From: Litorihabitans aurantiacus
GTDB lineage: Bacteria; Actinomycetota; Actinomycetes; Actinomycetales; Beutenbergiaceae
Reading direction: 5' to 3'
Assembly (NCBI RefSeq): GCF_030161595.1
Contig: NZ_BSUM01000001.1
Coordinates: 992,001 to 1,056,000, forward strand
Length of the DNA: 64,000 nt
The notes below the pieces were generated by a model. It was not told where the DNA came from, searched no databases, and was given only the letters and a program-made list of their open reading frames with translations. The translations under genes and the position numbers were made by a program. Below, piece after piece: positions 44,679 through 52,220 of this stretch (within the stretch, counting starts at the first letter, position 1; the number at the start of each line of letters is the position of its first letter).

Positions 44679-45533
44679 TCAGGACGCCGGCTCGCTGAGC
44701 CCGCCCGCGCCCGCGACGAGGTCGCCGCACGAGACCTCCTGCGCCGTCGTCACCACCGGCTCGTCCTGGCCGGCGCCCGAGGCGACGACCTCGCTCGTGC
44801 CGTTCGAGGCGAGCCGGCCGCTGTCGTCCAGGTCGATGAGCGTGCGCGTCACCGTCCAGCCGTCGCCCTCCTGGGAGGCGAGCAGGCCGGCGAGCCGGTT
44901 CTCGCCGTCGACGTCGGAGCAGCCCACGCCCGTGCCCTGACCGGTGAAGCCGCGGTCGAAGACGTAGGGGGCGCCGGAGGAGTCCGTCGTCGCCGTGACG
45001 GCGCAGTCCACGAAGGTCAGCAGCCGCGCCTCGCGGCCGAGGTCGACGAGCGCGACCGTGACGTCGGAGCCGTCGACCGCGGACACGGTCCCGACGACGG
45101 CCGAGGCCGCGATCGGGCTGGCGGAGTCGATCGGGAGCGAGGACGTCGCCCCGGACGCGGTGGTGATGCCGAAGGTCCGGTCGGCGCCGCCGGTGAGCCA
45201 GGCGGTGTCGGCGGCGCCGTCGCCGTCCACGTCCACGACCTGCGTGGTCGCGGCCCCGGGCGGGGTGCCCGCCTCGGTGGCCGGGCACCCGGAGGCCGAC
45301 GGCGAGGAGGTGGGTGCGGTGGTGGACGACGTCGGCGACGGCGCGCTCGAGGAGCTGCTCGAGGACGGGTCGGTGCTGGGTGCGGGCGAGCTCGCCGTCG
45401 TCGAGGAGGTCTCCGACGGCGCGGGGGACGGCGCGTCGCCGCCCGGGCTGCAGCCGGCCACGAGGAGCACCGCGGCGGTGAGGCCGACGAGGGTGCGGGG
45501 GAGGTGAGCGGTGTGGCGTGTCGATGTGCTCAT
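44679..45533 (-). CDS. Lipoprotein with Ser/Thr-rich tether and FG-GAP-like core
   Basis: A 284-residue secreted lipoprotein: signal peptide with lipobox LLVAGC, then a ~60-residue low-complexity Ser/Thr/Pro tether that would span the cell wall. The globular domain has VVDVDGDGAADTAWL, which resembles an FG-GAP/VCBS calcium loop, and a later CSDVDGENRLAGLL. Four Cys may form disulfides. The function is unknown; possibly ligand binding or adhesion. Confidence 0.75.
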   Translation of the reverse strand: MSTSTRHTAHLPRTLVGLTAAVLLVAGCSPGGDAPSPAPSETSSTTASSPAPSTDPSSSSSSSAPSPTSSTTAPTSSPSASGCPATEAGTPPGAATTQVVDVDGDGAADTAWLTGGADRTFGITTASGATSSLPIDSASPIAASAVVGTVSAVDGSDVTVALVDLGREARLLTFVDCAVTATTDSSGAPYVFDRGFTGQGTGVGCSDVDGENRLAGLLASQEGDGWTVTRTLIDLDDSGRLASNGTSEVVASGAGQDEPVVTTAQEVSCGDLVAGAGGLSEPAS

Positions 45534-45673
45534 CCCTCCGGTCTAGCACTGCTCGGCCGGCGGCGACAGGGGTGGTCGGTGCGCTCGCCGTCGGTCGGGC
45601 CGGGGCGCGCCGAGACCCGCGCGCCCGCCGACGCCCGCGCGCCCGCCAAGGATCGGTGATCGGCGCGATCCGC

Positions 45674-46042
45674 TCAAGCCTGGTCGTGGAGCGTGACGTG
45701 GTAGCCGTCGGGATCGGCGAACGTGAACGTGCGGCCGAACGGGCCGTCGATCGGGTCGGCGACGATCGGGTGCCCGTCGGCGCGGAGGCGGTCGTGGATC
45801 GCCTGCACCTCGGTCGCGTGCAGCCACAGGGCGACGCCGAGCCCGGGACGGTCGACCACCGTCAGGTCGGTCCCGGGGACGACGTCGCGCAGCGCGAACG
45901 CCACCGGCTGGGTGGTGAAGACGACGGCGTGGGGCGGTCCGGCGGGTGAGCGCACCAGGCCCAGGTAGGTCTCGTAGAACGCCTGGGACGCGTCCAGGTC
46001 GCTGACCTGGAGGGAGATGAAGTCGGGTCCGGTGACGGGCAT
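45674..46042 (-). CDS. VOC-family glyoxalase-like protein
   Basis: A 122-residue VOC protein: DFISLQVSDLDASQAFYETYLGL and FTFADPDGYHVTLHDQ are the start and end of the paired repeats. Divergent from a MarR gene with two matched operators in the gap, so it is probably induced with it, perhaps for detoxification of a small molecule. Confidence 0.85.
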   Translation of the reverse strand: MPVTGPDFISLQVSDLDASQAFYETYLGLVRSPAGPPHAVVFTTQPVAFALRDVVPGTDLTVVDRPGLGVALWLHATEVQAIHDRLRADGHPIVADPIDGPFGRTFTFADPDGYHVTLHDQA

Positions 46043-46062
46043 GGTGTCCTCCTCGTTGACGT

Positions 46063-46105
46063 GTCAGTTTTCTGACGACCAGGACGATATGTCAGACTGC
46101 TGACA
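46063..46105. promoter_or_regulatory. Pair of MarR operators
   Basis: Two inverted repeats share GTCAG-N4-CTGAC: 46063-46076 (spacer TTTT) and TGTCAG-ACTG-CTGACA at 46090-46105, centred 28 bases apart. The second overlaps the marR start codon. Placement between the divergent genes strongly suggests autoregulation and control of the VOC gene. Confidence 0.85.
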
Positions 46106-46617
46106 TGGGTCAACGCGAGCAGGGTGTCGATCTCGACACGTCCCTGGGCTATCTCCTCAAGCAGGCCGCGAGCGCGCTGCGCGCGGCGATGGAGGATGAG
46201 CTCCGACCGCTCGGCATGACGGTGACGCACTACGCGTGCCTGGAGCTGCTCGCGCAGCGTCCGGGCCTGTCCGGATCCGAGCTCGCGCGCGGCGTCTTCG
46301 TCACGCGGCAGTCGATGCACGTGCTGCTGCAGGCGCTCGAGCGCGACGGCGCCGTCACGCGGCCCGCCGCCGCGGCCGCCGGCCGGGCGCTTCCCGCCGA
46401 GCTCACGCCGCGGGGTCGCCGGGCTCTCGCCGGCGCGACGGCGGGGGTGCGGTCCGTCGAGGAGCGCATGCTCGCGGGCCTCGACGACGGCGATAGGGAC
46501 GCCGCACGGCGGCTGCTGCGCCACATGGTCGCGGCGCTGGGGGAGGGAGGGGCGCCTCTGCCGACCCCTCCGGTGGTGCCCCCTCTGGGGCTTGAACCCA
46601 GGACCGACGGATTATGA
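46105..46617 (+). CDS. MarR-family transcriptional regulator
   Basis: A 170-residue winged-helix regulator: LGYLLKQAASALRAAMEDELRPLGMTVTHYACLELL, GSELARGVFVTRQSMHVLLQALERDGAV as the recognition helix, and a beta-wing. The last ~15 codons run antisense into the 3' half of a tRNA gene on the other strand, and the stop lies inside that tRNA. The last helix is complete before this point, so the tail is probably incidental. Confidence 0.88.
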   Translation: MGQREQGVDLDTSLGYLLKQAASALRAAMEDELRPLGMTVTHYACLELLAQRPGLSGSELARGVFVTRQSMHVLLQALERDGAVTRPAAAAAGRALPAELTPRGRRALAGATAGVRSVEERMLAGLDDGDRDAARRLLRHMVAALGEGGAPLPTPPVVPPLGLEPRTDGL

Positions 46618-46650
46618 GTCCGCTGCTCTGACCGGCTGAGCTAAGGGGGC
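46574..46650 (-). tRNA. tRNA with CAU anticodon (tRNA-Ile2 or elongator tRNA-Met)
   Basis: Cloverleaf on the minus strand: acceptor GCCCCCT/AGGGGGC, TTAGCTCAG D-arm, loop CTCATAA giving anticodon CAU, GGTTCAAGC T-arm, discriminator A and an encoded CCA. The C4-G69 and C5-G68 pairs favour the lysidine-modified tRNA-Ile2, but this cannot be settled by eye. Its 3' part overlaps the marR end on the opposite strand. Confidence 0.9.
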
Positions 46651-46687
46651 CGCGCCGGCGAACCGGCGAGCACGATCCTACGGGCGA

Positions 46688-46724
46688 GCGGGTGGGCACC
46701 TGCGCGGCGCAGGTGCCCACCCGC
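46688..46724 (-). terminator. Hairpin terminator downstream of the amidase gene
   Basis: A perfect 18-bp stem (46688-46705 and 46707-46724) with a one-base centre, effectively a 3-5 base loop. It lies 36 bases after the stop of the minus-strand amidase gene and before the tRNA, so it would insulate the tRNA. Confidence 0.75.
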
Positions 46725-46760
46725 CGTCGTCATCCGCCTGGTGCGACGGTCACACCGCGG

Positions 46761-49700
46761 TCACCCGGCGCTCCCGCCGGCACCCACGCCGAGGTCGAGC
46801 CGGTCGAACCGGTACAGGAACGCGGCCATCGCGTCGCGCGCGATCGGGTTCAGCGGCTGGTAGATCGCCGTGCCGTCGTTGCCCTGCCAGCCGGTGGACA
46901 CACCCGTGGCGGCGAGCCAGCCGATCTCGGTGGCGAACTGGTCGCCGGGGGCGACGTCCGTGAACGGCGTCGTGCCCGGCGCCTCGACGTCGGGCGAGTC
47001 CGCCAGGCGGTAGAGGAAGGCCGCCATGGCGTCGCGCGCGATCGGGTCGAGCGGCCGGAACTCGAAGGCCCCCTCGCCGACCTCCCACCCGGTGGAGATG
47101 CCCGACTCCGCCAGCCACGCGATCTCCGTGTAGAACTGGTCGCCCACGGCCACGTCGGTGAACGGCGAGACCTCCGGCGCCTCGTAGCCCACGGGGGCGA
47201 CGTAGCGGTAGAGGAACGCGGCCATGGCGTCGCGGGCGATCGGCAGCAGCGGTCGGAACGTCGCGGTCCCGTCGGCCTCCGCCCAGCCGGTGGAGATGCC
47301 GCGGTCGGCGAGCCAGGAGATCTCGCGGAAGAACTGGTTGCTGCGGTCGACGTCGGTGAAGTCCGGGTCGTAGGCCAGCGGCGGCGCGAACGTCGTGTGC
47401 TGCTGCGCGTCCGCCTCCTGCTCCAGCGCGTAGCCCATCCCGAGCACCGCGGCGTCGTCCCACGCGCGCCCCACCAGCTGCAGCGACGTCGTGTACCCGT
47501 GCGGGTTCAGGCCCACCGGCACGACGACGGTCGGCAGCCCCACGTTCGAGGTCAGCACGCCGCTGGCGCGGTCGGAGGTCAGCTGGCTGGCCGCGGCGTC
47601 GTTGTTGTACATGTCGCTGAGGAAGCCGGGGTAGGCCACGACGTCGACGCCCGCGGCGTCCATCCAGGCCGCGATCTCCGCCTTGTAGCGCTTGCGGTAG
47701 TCGTCCCACGCCTGCACCTGCTCGGGGGTGAGCCGCGGCGTCGTGCCGAGCGATCGCCGGTTGTAGGGGAGCACCTTGTCGGAGGCGAGGATCGCGTTGC
47801 CGTCGACGAACGGGAAGTTGTCGTGCAGCTCGATGTAGCGGGCCCAGCCCTCCATGCCGCGGCTGCCGCCCGGAGCACCGGGCACGACCGGCGGCGCCGG
47901 CATCTCCTGCAGCGTCGCCCCGGCGGCCACGAGCTCGTCGAGCCGCTCGCGCGTGGACTCGCCCGTGCCGTCGTCGGCATAGCTCGAGACGAACGAGGCC
48001 GGGATGAAGCCCACGACCTTGCCCTCGAGCGCCGCGGCGTCGAGCGAGTCGGTCCAGTCGGCGGGGCGGCGCGCGTCCGCCTCGACCGTGAGCGGGTCAC
48101 CGGCGTCGGTCCCGGTGGTGGCGTTCAGCAGATAGGCGAGGTCGGTCGTGGTGCGCGCGATCGGGCCCGCGTAGTCCTGGTACCAGGTCAGCGGGATGAC
48201 GCCGTGGCCGCTGGCCATGCCGTCGGTGCCGCGGAACGTCGTGAGCGAGGCGCCCGTCGTCGGTGCGTAGAGCGAGACACCGGTCTGCGTGCCCATCGCG
48301 GCGCTCGCCATGCTGGCGGCGACGGCGACGGCGGAGCCGCCCGAGGAGCCGTACGACGTCTTCGAGGGGTAGAGCGCGTTCCACGTCTGCATCCAGCCAG
48401 ACTCGCTCTGCCCGCCGGAGTTGGCGAACTCCGAGAGGTTGGCCTTGCCGATCAGCACGGCACCGGCCTCGCGCAGCCGCGCGACCTGGAAGGCGTCCTG
48501 CGCCGGCTGGAAGCCCTCCAGCGCACGCGTGCCGCCCGTCGTCGGCATGTCGGAGGTGTCGAACAGGTCCTTCAGCGCGATCGGGATGCCGAGGAGCTCA
48601 CCCGACCCTCCCGCGGCCCGCTCGGCGTCCGCGGCGCGCGCCTGGTCGAGCGCGTCGCCCGCGACATGGAGGTAGGCGTGGAAGCCCTGAGGGCCGCCGT
48701 CGTACACCGCGATCCGGTCGAGGTAGGCCTGCGTGATCTCCTCCGAGGTCACCACGCCGGCCACCATGTCGGCCTGCAGGTCCTCGATCGTGCGTCCGAC
48801 GACGTCGTAGGCCACCGAGGTCACGGCGGCCGGGGTCTGCGGTGCGGCGGGCATCGGGATCGGGCCGGCGGCGTCGCACGCGGCGGCGTCGTAGCCCGGC
48901 AGCGCCGTCACGTCCCAGTTGGCCACCGAGCACACCTGCGCGAGCGGCAGGCCCCCGAGGTCGGGGGCGGCGGCGATCGCGGCGAGCCGCTGCTCGGCCT
49001 GCGCGAGCCGGTCGGCGCCCGGCACACCCACGTGCACGAAGCGGGCCAGCGACGCCGAGGCGCCCGGCTCGAGCGTCAGCTCGTCGATGAACCCGTAGAA
49101 CGAGGCCTCGTGGCCCGACGTGGACAGCGGGGTGGTGAACGGGTCGCGCTGCTGATTACCGGTGCCGCTGAGGCTCCCGGGGGCGCCGAGCGCGACGCCG
49201 ACGGGGCGCGAGTTCTCCACGCTCGTGCTCATCACGGCCCAGGAGTCGGCGGCGTCCACCGTGGTGTCGCCGGACGACGTCGCCCGCACGAGGCTCTGGT
49301 TCGTCCCCGTGCCGTAGCCGAGCGACCCGCCGAAGGACACGTTGACCGTCAGCTCGCGGTCGGTCGTGTTGGTGAAGGAGTCCACGAAGCGGGCGGTCGC
49401 GCCGGCGGCGTCGAGGTCGACGTCGCGCGTGGCCAGGACGCCCCCGAGGTCGAGGGCCTGCGTGGTGTCGAACGAACCCTCGGCGGTCTGGGTGAGGCCG
49501 TAGCCGCGGGCCATCTCGCCGTTCAGGCGCGGCTCGTCGGCCGCGTCGAGCCCGTCGACGCGCACGAGGATGCTGCCGAAGCCCTGGATCGGCGAGCCGG
49601 TGGCGACGCGGATGCTGCCGGTGTCGAGCGACGGCGGCGCGGCGTCGTGGATCTGCCACACGACACCGCGCTCGTCGGTGACGTAGGTGAGGGCGCCCGC

Positions 49701-49829
49701 GGGGGTCGCCGCGACGGCGGCGCCGGTGGTGGCGACGGCGATGGCGGCGAGGACGGCGAGCGGACGACGGCGGTGCGTGATCCAGGAGGCGGCAGGTTCC
49801 TGACGCGGGGGTGGGGATGAGAGCGGCAT
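46761..49829 (-). CDS. Secreted amidase-signature protein with three SLH-type repeats
   Basis: A 1,022-residue exported protein. A signal peptide (about 1-46) is followed by a ~300-residue beta-rich region, then an amidase-signature domain (about 350-830). The Ser-Ser-Lys set is visible: ALKDLFDT (Lys), TSYGSSGGSAVAV (cis-Ser) and TGVSLYAPTTGAS (nucleophile Ser). It probably hydrolyses an amide. The C-terminus has three ~60-residue S-layer-homology-like repeats, each with FTDV, WLA..GI.TGW and IARDAMAAFLYR, which should hold it at the cell surface. The combination of amidase and SLH repeats is unusual. Confidence 0.9.
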   Translation of the reverse strand: MPLSSPPPRQEPAASWITHRRRPLAVLAAIAVATTGAAVAATPAGALTYVTDERGVVWQIHDAAPPSLDTGSIRVATGSPIQGFGSILVRVDGLDAADEPRLNGEMARGYGLTQTAEGSFDTTQALDLGGVLATRDVDLDAAGATARFVDSFTNTTDRELTVNVSFGGSLGYGTGTNQSLVRATSSGDTTVDAADSWAVMSTSVENSRPVGVALGAPGSLSGTGNQQRDPFTTPLSTSGHEASFYGFIDELTLEPGASASLARFVHVGVPGADRLAQAEQRLAAIAAAPDLGGLPLAQVCSVANWDVTALPGYDAAACDAAGPIPMPAAPQTPAAVTSVAYDVVGRTIEDLQADMVAGVVTSEEITQAYLDRIAVYDGGPQGFHAYLHVAGDALDQARAADAERAAGGSGELLGIPIALKDLFDTSDMPTTGGTRALEGFQPAQDAFQVARLREAGAVLIGKANLSEFANSGGQSESGWMQTWNALYPSKTSYGSSGGSAVAVAASMASAAMGTQTGVSLYAPTTGASLTTFRGTDGMASGHGVIPLTWYQDYAGPIARTTTDLAYLLNATTGTDAGDPLTVEADARRPADWTDSLDAAALEGKVVGFIPASFVSSYADDGTGESTRERLDELVAAGATLQEMPAPPVVPGAPGGSRGMEGWARYIELHDNFPFVDGNAILASDKVLPYNRRSLGTTPRLTPEQVQAWDDYRKRYKAEIAAWMDAAGVDVVAYPGFLSDMYNNDAAASQLTSDRASGVLTSNVGLPTVVVPVGLNPHGYTTSLQLVGRAWDDAAVLGMGYALEQEADAQQHTTFAPPLAYDPDFTDVDRSNQFFREISWLADRGISTGWAEADGTATFRPLLPIARDAMAAFLYRYVAPVGYEAPEVSPFTDVAVGDQFYTEIAWLAESGISTGWEVGEGAFEFRPLDPIARDAMAAFLYRLADSPDVEAPGTTPFTDVAPGDQFATEIGWLAATGVSTGWQGNDGTAIYQPLNPIARDAMAAFLYRFDRLDLGVGAGGSAG

Positions 49830-49926
49830 GGCCCACTTTCGGTTCTGGTGTCGGTGCCCCCGGCGGTCTCATCCGACCGTGCGCGCGTTTCGCGGGCGTA
49901 TCGGATCGGGAGCGGTCGGGTTTCAT

Positions 49927-49942
49927 CTGTGACCGTTCACAG
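49927..49942. promoter_or_regulatory. CTGTGACCGTTCACAG motif (copy 2)
   Basis: Differs by one base from copy 1 at 44545-44560. It lies between the divergent amidase gene and the 49989 gene, where a regulator could control both. TGTGA-N4-TCACA is CRP-like but with a spacer two bases short of the CRP/GlxR form. Confidence 0.55.
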
Positions 49943-49988
49943 CAACGGTGCTTCGCGGCTGTGGCGCGGGCGGGGCTACGGTCGAGGG

Positions 49989-50528
49989 ATGGCCCTGCTC
50001 CCTCGTCGCCCGCGCCGTGCTCCCCGTCCGCCCGCCGACGTCGTGCGGGCGGCGGCGGTGCAGCCGATCGCAGCGGCGCCCGTGGTCGGCGGGGGCTGGC
50101 TCGTGCTGGGCGCGCGGGAGTGGGTCGTGGTCGCGGAGGAGGGGGACGACGGCGACGGCGCTGCGCCCGCCGGCTGGTCCGCCGTCGAGCGGCGCCCGTG
50201 GCACGAGGTGGACAGCGCGTCCTGGGACGCCGACACCTCCTCGGTGCACGTGCGCTGGATCGACGGGACGACGCGGCGCGTGGCGCTCGCGGACGACCAC
50301 CCGGGGCTCCCGCAGGTTGTGCGCGAGCGCGTCGAGGCCTCGATCGCGCACCAGGTGGTTCGCGACCTCCCCGGGGGCGTCCAGGTGCGTGCGGTGATCC
50401 GGCGCGACGGCGAGGGCGCGCTCACGAGCCAGGTCAGCGTCGTCGGGACGGACGTCGCGTCGCCCGAGGTGCTGCGCGCGGCGGACGAGGCCGAGGCGCA
50501 GGCGCGCGCCGCCGTCGGGCTGGACTGA
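49989..50528 (+). CDS. Conserved hypothetical protein
   Basis: A 179-residue soluble protein with a basic N-terminus, alternating hydrophobic strands (GGGWLVLGAREWVVVAEE) and an acidic helical end. The pattern W...R..W.EV resembles small PH-like actinobacterial proteins, but no firm family is assigned. TACGGT (49977-49982) lies six bases before ATG 49989, marking a leaderless start. Confidence 0.7.
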   Translation: MALLPRRPRRAPRPPADVVRAAAVQPIAAAPVVGGGWLVLGAREWVVVAEEGDDGDGAAPAGWSAVERRPWHEVDSASWDADTSSVHVRWIDGTTRRVALADDHPGLPQVVRERVEASIAHQVVRDLPGGVQVRAVIRRDGEGALTSQVSVVGTDVASPEVLRAADEAEAQARAAVGLD

Positions 50529-50551
50529 CGGCGTGACGCCCTCGAACGACC

Positions 50552-50600
50552 GCTGCGCAGGGCGCGGATAACCGATCCACTGCTGCGCAGGGCGCGGATA
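50552..50600. repeat. 19-bp direct repeat pair
   Basis: GCTGCGCAGGGCGCGGATA occurs at 50552-50570 and 50582-50600, period 30, in the gap between the 49989 gene and tRNA-Asn. The rest of this gap shows nothing else apart from the terminator-like hairpin. Confidence 0.85.
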
Positions 50601-50660
50601 GTGGCCCCTAACCGCGTCGGACGCAGCAGTCGATCGCCGGGGACCGGGCCGGGAACGAAC

Positions 50661-50691
50661 GAACCCCCGTCACCGGTGGTGACGGGGGTTC
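50661..50691 (-). terminator. Terminator of tRNA-Asn
   Basis: A perfect 14-bp stem (50661-50674 and 50678-50691) with a 3-base loop directly after the tRNA on the minus strand. GTTCGTTC follows on that strand. Confidence 0.8.
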
Positions 50692-50697
50692 GGGGTG

Positions 50698-50770
<73 letters not shown>

Positions 50771-50820
50771 TCGCGCAGAGAACTTTACCAGCGCCCGCGG
50801 GGTGGTTCGTCCACACCGAC

Positions 50821-52104
50821 TCAGCCCGCCAGATCGCGCAGCACCTCCGCGACCGCGTCCACCCCCGCCTCGGCCTCCGCGAACGACGTCGAGAGCGGCG
50901 ACAGCCCGATCCGCAGCCCGTGCGGGTCGCGGTAGTCCGGCAGCACGTCCCGCTGCCAGAGCGCGGTGACCACCTCGCGCATGCGCGGGTGGGTGAGCGT
51001 GACGTGCCCGCCGCGCCGGTCGCCGTCGCGCGGGGACGCGAGCGTGACGCCGAGCGGAGCCAGCCGCTCGTCGGTCAGCGCGATCACGTGCTCCGTCAGC
51101 GCCAGCGACTTCGCCCGCACGGCCGCGATGCCGACCTCGTCCAGCAGCGCGACCATGTCCCGCATCGCCAGCATCCCGAGGATCGGCGGCGTACCGGACA
51201 GGTACCGCCGCGGTCCGCTGGCCGGCGCGTACCTCGGCCCCATCGCGAACGGGTCGGCGTGGCCCATCCAGCCCTGGATCGGCTGCGCGAGGCGCTCCTG
51301 GTGGCGCCGCGCCACGTAGCCGAACGCCGGCGAGCCCGGCCCGCCGTTCAGGTACTTGTAGGTGCAGCCCACCGCGAGGTCGACGCCGTGCGCGTCCAGC
51401 TCGATCGGCACCGACCCGACCGAGTGGCACAGGTCCCACAGCACGAGCCCGCCGACGTCGTGCACCGCCGCCGTGATCGCCGCGACGTCCGCGAGCCAGC
51501 CCGAGCGGTACGCGACCTGGCTCAGCACCACCACGGCCGTGCGCTCCGACAGGACCTCGGCGAGCCCCGCCACGTCGACGCCGGCGCTCGTCGACACCGG
51601 CAGCCACCGCACGGTCATGCCGCACTCGCGCGCCACCCCCTCGACCACGTAGCGGTCGGTGGGGAAGTTGTCCGTGTCGATGACGATCTCGTCGCGATCA
51701 CCGTCGCCCTCCTCGCCGCGCTGCGCGGCCACCGCGGCACGCAGGAGCTTGTAGAGCGTGACGGTCGTGGAGTCGCCGACCCAGGTCTGCCCGGGCGCTG
51801 CGCCGAGCGCGACGCGGCCGAGGTCGTCGCCCAGCGTGAGCGGCAGGCCGGACCAGCCCTCGTCCCAGCCCCGGATCAGCCGGCCGCCCCACTGCTCGGT
51901 GACGAAGGCGGCGAGCGAGGTCGCCGTCGCGCGCAGGGGGCGCCCGAGGCTGTTCCCGTCGAGGTAGACGACGCCGGAGGAGCTGCCGACGAAGAGATCG
52001 CGCAGCGGCTCGAGGGCGTCCGCGCCGTCGAGGGCGCGGGAGGTCGACGGCGCGGCTCGACGTGCGTCGTCGGGTCCGGTCGGGGAGGGGGTCGGGGAGG
52101 TCAC
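50821..52104 (-). CDS. kynU: Kynureninase
   Basis: A 427-residue PLP enzyme that cleaves kynurenine to anthranilate and alanine. Motifs: VVYLDGNSLGRPL, SQVAYRSGWLADVA, LWDLCHSVGSVPIELD (Asp for PLP), and TYKYLNGGPGSPAF with the Schiff-base Lys. GTG 52104 is preferred because TACGCT lies six bases upstream; an ATG at 52155 in frame would precede that promoter. No tryptophan dioxygenase or formamidase lies nearby. Confidence 0.92.
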   Translation of the reverse strand: MTSPTPSPTGPDDARRAAPSTSRALDGADALEPLRDLFVGSSSGVVYLDGNSLGRPLRATATSLAAFVTEQWGGRLIRGWDEGWSGLPLTLGDDLGRVALGAAPGQTWVGDSTTVTLYKLLRAAVAAQRGEEGDGDRDEIVIDTDNFPTDRYVVEGVARECGMTVRWLPVSTSAGVDVAGLAEVLSERTAVVVLSQVAYRSGWLADVAAITAAVHDVGGLVLWDLCHSVGSVPIELDAHGVDLAVGCTYKYLNGGPGSPAFGYVARRHQERLAQPIQGWMGHADPFAMGPRYAPASGPRRYLSGTPPILGMLAMRDMVALLDEVGIAAVRAKSLALTEHVIALTDERLAPLGVTLASPRDGDRRGGHVTLTHPRMREVVTALWQRDVLPDYRDPHGLRIGLSPLSTSFAEAEAGVDAVAEVLRDLAG

Positions 52105-52220
52105 CGGTGCAGCGTAGGCAGGCGCCTGCACCGTCGTCCTCCATCGCGCTTCCATCCCGCCGCAGCGGGCGCGTGTCTGCGAGAATGACGCCGAACCCGG
52201 TTTTCGAGAGAGGGACCCCT

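Noticed and set aside
46692-49820. A 1,042-codon plus-strand open frame opposite the amidase gene
   Set aside because: Its Arg/His/Val-rich product lacks domains, and it is antisense to a protein with signal peptide, amidase motifs and SLH repeats.
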